From NCBI RefSeq assembly GCF_000019165.1, contig NC_010337.2, positions 1,753,501-1,817,500 on the forward strand: a stretch of 64,000 nucleotides of DNA, read 5' to 3'. Below, piece by piece: positions 60,074 to 64,000 of this stretch. The stretch's first letter is position 1; each line of letters opens with the position of its first letter. The position numbers were made by a program, and so were the translations under genes. Source of the stretch: Heliomicrobium modesticaldum Ice1 (GTDB taxonomy: Bacteria > Bacillota > Desulfitobacteriia > Heliobacteriales > Heliobacteriaceae). The notes under the pieces are model-generated. The model was given only the letters and a program-made list of their open reading frames with translations, had not been told where the DNA came from and searched no databases.

Positions 60074-62530
60074 TTATCCTTGGGGCGCGCCCACGCCCGA
60101 GGGGGTTTGTGGAACGGCGGGACCGTTCGGAGGTTTGGCGTGGCCTCCATTTGTTGAAGTCCCCTTCTTCGCAGTCCCTGTTCCGTTCGTCCCTGAAGAT
60201 AAGTCCGCTGGAGCGGGAGGGGCCGGAAGGGCAGGCCTATCGCCAGTCGCACCGGGGGCGGTCGAATTGGGCACAGTTTCGGTGGTCCCTGAGGGCGCAG
60301 CAGGCGCCTCCAGTTCGGCATCAGCTGGCGGACGATTGGGGTCGTAACCGTCGGGGCGCTTCAAGAAGATTTTACGCTCAATGTGTGAAGCTTTCTCTCC
60401 TGGCTTGACGGGCAGACCTGTGTCAGCGTTGATGTCGACCTGAACCCAGACGTTGCTCGTCTGCGTCGGCGCTGTCGATTCCTCAAACAGCTCAGTTTCG
60501 ATAAAATCAGGCGGCGTCAGCGAACTCGGCAACAGGCCGGACTTGATATCCACTTTGACCTCGACGATGCCGGGTGGACGCTCGAACCCTTTGACGGGAA
60601 CACCCTGGAGGGCCTTGCTCATGACGGATCGCCATATCTGCGCCGGATAGGAGCCGCCGTATGTTTTGTACAGGTAATGGTTCTGATCGGTCTTGTCATA
60701 GCCCATCCAGACGACGCCCGATAATTCTGGCGTAATCCCGGCAAACCAGGCGTCTTTGTTGCCGGTGATGTTGCCGAAGATCTCTTTGGGCAGTTCTGTC
60801 GTGCCTGTTTTACCGCCAGCCGGTCGGTCAAGCTGGGCGTTCGTCCCCGTCCCGGAACTGATGACGGTTTGCAGCATATGGGTCATCAGGTAGGCGGTCG
60901 TCTCCTTCATGGCCACCTGGCGCTTGGGCTTGACCTCCACCAGCGTTTTGCCGTCACGGTCTTCCACTTTTACGATCAGGTGCGGCTCGATCCAAACGCC
61001 TTTGTTGGCGAAGGCGCCGTAGGCGCCGGCCAGTTCCAGCGGATTCGTTCCTTTAGAAAGGCCCCCTAACGCCAGGGAGAGGTTCATGTCGTTCTTTTCA
61101 TCCATGTTGGTAATGCCCAGATTGCGGGCGAAGGCAAAACCGTTTTGCACGCCGATCTCGTTGAGCATCTTGACAGCGTAGATGTTGACGGAGAGACGGA
61201 TCGCCTCGCGCATGTTGATCAGGCCGCGGAATTGGCCGTCATAGTTGTTGGGCTCATAACTGCCATAGCGGGTGGGCACATCATCAAGGACAGTTGCCGG
61301 TGAACGACCTTTTTCCAGGGCGGGGCCGTAGACAGCGATCGGTTTGAAGACGGAACCAGGCTGGCGCATTTGCGACGTGGCGCGGTTTAATCCGCGCCGG
61401 GTCGTGTATTCGCGACCGCCGACGATCGCCCGCACTTCGCCGTTGCTGTGGTCCACCACGGCGATGGCTGCTTGGATAGGCACATTATCCTTGCCTTTCG
61501 GGTAGTTGTTCGGATCAGACAGGGCGGCCTCTGCCGCTTTCTGCACCTTCGCGTCGACGGTCGTGTAGATCCGGAGTCCGCCCTTGTAAAGCATGTCTTC
61601 CGTGATCCCATATTTGTCGATGCACTCTTCGATGACGGCGTCGGTGAAATAAGGGAAGTTGATGTCATTGCCGGCGACAGAGCGCCTTGGCTGGTCGAGC
61701 AATTTCGGCGGCGCCTTTTTTGCCTTCTCGGCTTCATCGTTGGAGATATAGCCGTACTTGGCCATCTGCGTCAGGATCAACTGCCGGCGCTGTTCCGCTC
61801 CGTCAGGGTTTTTATAGGGCGACCATTTGGAGGGAGCGTTAGGGAGGCCTGCCAGCAGCGCCGCCTCAGAGAGCTTCAAATCTTTCAGTTCTTTGCCAAA
61901 AAAAGTTCTCGCAGCCGCTTTCACGCCGTAAGCGCCTTCGCCAAAATTGATGCGGTTCAGGTACATGAGGAAGATCTCGTCCTTCGAGTACTGCCGTTCC
62001 AGTTGTATTGACAAAACGAGTTCCTGGACCTTCCGCTTGAGCGTCTTTTCCGGGGTGAGGAAGGTGAGCTTCACCAACTGCTGTGTGATTGTAGAAGCCC
62101 CTTGAGAGCCAAAGCCGCCGGTAATATTGGCGATGATGGCGCGGATGTTGGCGATCACATCCACGCCGTGGTGGTCGTAGAACTTATTGTCTTCGATGGC
62201 CAGGAAAGCCTGGCGCAGTTGGAGGGGCACGTCGTTGATGTTTTCCACAAGGGTGCGGTTTTCGCCGGCGTGCAATTTGGCGAACTCTTGCTTGTTTACG
62301 TCATACAGGACGGATGTCGTATGTACGTCAAAATTGCCGGCATTGAAGGAGGGTGCTTCAAAGGCCCAGGCGAGGATGAGGCCGGATCCGATGCCGACGG
62401 TGGCGACGATGAGCACTGCCGCTATCAACAAAATCATGCGTGGCCAACGGATTTTTTTGCGGGCGCCCTTTTGGGACGTTCCAGGCGAGAGGGATTCATT
62501 TTTGTTCGGCTGGCGGTTTTCTGATTCCAC
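60074..62530 (-). CDS. class A penicillin-binding protein (PBP1A type)
   Basis: 818 aa. Bifunctional glycan polymerase and transpeptidase. Cytoplasmic basic start, membrane anchor about residues 30-55 (ILLIAAVLIVATVGIGS), GT51 domain with IEDNKFYDHHGVD, GASTITQQLVK and INFGEGAYG, then a transpeptidase with SxxK in GSVFKPIAVYG, the SVN motif and GKTGTTE. The C-terminal ~110 residues are Pro/Ala/Thr/Gly low-complexity. GTG start with AAAGGAGG upstream. No cortex-specific marker is seen; likely vegetative. Confidence 0.93.
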   Translation of the reverse strand: MESENRQPNKNESLSPGTSQKGARKKIRWPRMILLIAAVLIVATVGIGSGLILAWAFEAPSFNAGNFDVHTTSVLYDVNKQEFAKLHAGENRTLVENINDVPLQLRQAFLAIEDNKFYDHHGVDVIANIRAIIANITGGFGSQGASTITQQLVKLTFLTPEKTLKRKVQELVLSIQLERQYSKDEIFLMYLNRINFGEGAYGVKAAARTFFGKELKDLKLSEAALLAGLPNAPSKWSPYKNPDGAEQRRQLILTQMAKYGYISNDEAEKAKKAPPKLLDQPRRSVAGNDINFPYFTDAVIEECIDKYGITEDMLYKGGLRIYTTVDAKVQKAAEAALSDPNNYPKGKDNVPIQAAIAVVDHSNGEVRAIVGGREYTTRRGLNRATSQMRQPGSVFKPIAVYGPALEKGRSPATVLDDVPTRYGSYEPNNYDGQFRGLINMREAIRLSVNIYAVKMLNEIGVQNGFAFARNLGITNMDEKNDMNLSLALGGLSKGTNPLELAGAYGAFANKGVWIEPHLIVKVEDRDGKTLVEVKPKRQVAMKETTAYLMTHMLQTVISSGTGTNAQLDRPAGGKTGTTELPKEIFGNITGNKDAWFAGITPELSGVVWMGYDKTDQNHYLYKTYGGSYPAQIWRSVMSKALQGVPVKGFERPPGIVEVKVDIKSGLLPSSLTPPDFIETELFEESTAPTQTSNVWVQVDINADTGLPVKPGEKASHIERKIFLKRPDGYDPNRPPADAELEAPAAPSGTTETVPNSTAPGATGDRPALPAPPAPADLSSGTNGTGTAKKGTSTNGGHAKPPNGPAVPQTPSGVGAPQG

Positions 62531-62610
62531 GAGACAGCCTCCTTTGCGGCGTCAAACTAGGGCTATTATAGCATAGGCGACAGTGTGGAGAAATGGACAG
62601 GCCGTCTTTG

Positions 62611-62639
62611 TTGAAAGAGGTGGAAAAACATGATAAAAT
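62611..62639 (+). promoter_or_regulatory. sigma-A promoter of tyrS
   Basis: TTGAAA and TAAAAT with a 17-base spacer, about 68 bases before the tyrS start. It supports the TTG start at 62707 over the open-frame start at 62593, which lies before the promoter. No T-box is seen in the leader. Confidence 0.65.
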
Positions 62640-62706
62640 GGGCAAAGTATTTGAGGGGTTCCTCGACGTACAGCGCGCCGTTAAGGCGCGCGGGAGGGGG
62701 AGAAGG

Positions 62707-63960
62707 TTGTCTGAGACGAAAGTTTTGCCAAAACATATTCAAGATGAAGTTGATCGCCAACTGGCGTTGATCCGGCGGGGCACCGCCGAAATCGTACCGG
62801 AAGAGGATCTTGTCAAAAAGCTCAAAGACGCCATTGTGAATCGGCGTCCGCTGCGAGTGAAGCTGGGCCTCGATCCGACGGCGCCTGACATCCACCTGGG
62901 TCATACGGTCGTCCTGCGGAAACTTCGCGATTTTCAGGATCTTGGTCATCAGGTGGTCATCGTCATCGGTGATTTCACCGGCCGTGTCGGCGATCCCTCC
63001 GGCAAGTCGGAGACGCGCAAACAGTTGACTGAAGAAGAGGTCAACCGCAATGCGGCCACTTATAAGGAACAGATTTTTAAGGTCCTCGACCCCGCCAAGA
63101 CGGAGATGACCTTCAACTCCCACTGGCTGCAGCCGCTGAACTTCGCCGACATCCTGCAGTTGGCGGCCAAATACACCGTCGCCCGCATGCTGGAGCGAGA
63201 CGATTTTTCCAAGCGGATGCGCGAGAATCTGCCCATCGGCGTCCATGAGCTTTTTTATCCTCTGATGCAGGGTTATGACTCGGTGGCGCTGCGGGCCGAT
63301 GTGGAACTGGGCGGCACAGACCAGAAGTTCAACCTGCTCGTCGGGCGGGTGCTCCAGAAGGAATACGGCCAAGAACCGCAGGTGGCCCTGATGATGCCGA
63401 TCCTGGAGGGGCTCGACGGCGTCAACAAGATGAGCAAGAGCCTGGGGAATTACATCGGCGTCAACGAGTCGCCGCGGGAGATCTACGGCAAGACCATGTC
63501 CATCGCTGATGCGTTGATGGTTCGCTATTTCGAGTTGGTGACCCGGGTGTCTGCCGAGGAGATCCAGTCGATCGCCGAAGGGCTGAAGAGCGGCGCCTTG
63601 CATCCGCGCGATGCGAAGATGCGGCTTGCGAGAGAGATTGTAGCGCTCTTTCACGGGAATGAGGCGGCCCAGGCGGCCCAAGATGAATTCATCAACATAT
63701 TCCAGAAAAGAGAACTGCCCGATGAGATCCCTGATTTCATCGTTCCTGCTGAACACATTCAAGACGGTAAGGTCGGCCTGGTTAAAGCGCTTGTTCTGTC
63801 CGGTCTCGCTGCTTCCAACGGAGAGGCGCGGCGCAAAATCACGGAGGGCGCCGTCAAGGTTGACAATGAGACGATCAAAGACTTCAACACCATGATTCCG
63901 GTGGAGGGCACCTTGCTTCGGCTCGGCAAGCGCAAGTTTGTCCGTCTGCTCCTTGCTTGA
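62707..63960 (+). CDS. tyrS: tyrosyl-tRNA synthetase
   Basis: Class I synthetase, about 417 aa. The HIGH-type motif reads [20 protein letters not shown], the KMSKS loop is complete ([11 protein letters not shown]), and the C-terminal S4 domain ([21 protein letters not shown]) binds RNA. The GQKF/TDQKFNL middle also fits. TTG start at 62707 with GGAGGGGGAGAAGG upstream. It is the gene after the divergent penicillin-binding protein; the transcript end lies outside the window. Confidence 0.95.
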   Translation: MSETKVLPKHIQDEVDRQLALIRRGTAEIVPEEDLVKKLKDAIVNRRPLRVKLGLDPTAPDIHLGHTVVLRKLRDFQDLGHQVVIVIGDFTGRVGDPSGKSETRKQLTEEEVNRNAATYKEQIFKVLDPAKTEMTFNSHWLQPLNFADILQLAAKYTVARMLERDDFSKRMRENLPIGVHELFYPLMQGYDSVALRADVELGGTDQKFNLLVGRVLQKEYGQEPQVALMMPILEGLDGVNKMSKSLGNYIGVNESPREIYGKTMSIADALMVRYFELVTRVSAEEIQSIAEGLKSGALHPRDAKMRLAREIVALFHGNEAAQAAQDEFINIFQKRELPDEIPDFIVPAEHIQDGKVGLVKALVLSGLAASNGEARRKITEGAVKVDNETIKDFNTMIPVEGTLLRLGKRKFVRLLLA

Positions 63961-64000
63961 CAATCAGGTCCGGTGAAAGTCGGTTTTGGTGAAAGCTCAA

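Overview
The window (about 57-60% G+C by eye) is chromosomal DNA of an endospore-forming Firmicute. Sporulation or germination genes (ytaF, gerD, ytxC, a YheC/YheD-type ATP-grasp protein, a spore-surface-type protein), Gram-positive gene order (polA-mutM-ytaF-coaE, infC-rpmI-rplT, ytxC-thrS, pheS-pheT-zapA-polX-mutS2) and T-box and L20-leader control all point to Clostridia. High G+C and general gene content fit a heliobacterium-like or Peptococcaceae-like lineage. That placement is inference: no photosynthesis gene lies here.

Layout. 1-6.5 kb: DNA repair and CoA genes (polA 3' end, mutM, an ABC-F ATPase, ytaF, coaE, a lytic transglycosylase). 6.5-10.4 kb: a DUF421 membrane protein, a processive family 2 glycosyltransferase, then a polyamine pair (pyruvoyl arginine decarboxylase, spermidine synthase). 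10.4-11.5 kb: five tRNA genes in two clusters, each with a clear promoter and terminator, and a candidate small RNA. 11.5-17.4 kb: tspO, a three-domain secreted cell-wall protein (NlpC/P60-like, two LysM, CAP), and a large amidoligase/ATP-grasp protein whose probable N-terminus sits in a different frame. 17.6-22 kb: cyclophilin lipoprotein, DUF4178-PspA pair, LysE-type exporter, HTH/coiled-coil protein. 22-29 kb: a YitT remnant, a RelA/SpoT-type synthetase with a cysteine-rich extension, a DUF458 protein, gerD, a 19-bp tandem repeat, ytxC-thrS and a small zinc-ribbon protein.

29.1-36.5 kb (minus strand) is the most unusual region: a tight seven-gene operon in which an ADH-synthase-type aldolase and a DHQ synthase II homologue are joined to two TPR proteins, two PaaK-like adenylating ligases and an amidohydrolase. 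This combination suggests synthesis of an aminohydroxybenzoate-type unit, its activation, and possibly closure to a benzoxazole-like product. It is the best candidate for an undescribed system.

36.6-48.7 kb: translation and housekeeping genes (infC with an ATC start, rpmI, rplT, ktrB-ktrA, an rRNA methyltransferase, a tiny YqzL-like gene, a T-box, pheS, an inverted-repeat element, pheT, zapA, a PolX with a degenerate polymerase site, a NIF3-like protein). 48.7-51.1 kb: cydAB, a high-affinity oxygen-reducing oxidase. 51.5-64 kb: U32 peptidase, mutS2, a secreted coiled-coil protein, a two-component system, a class A penicillin-binding protein and tyrS.
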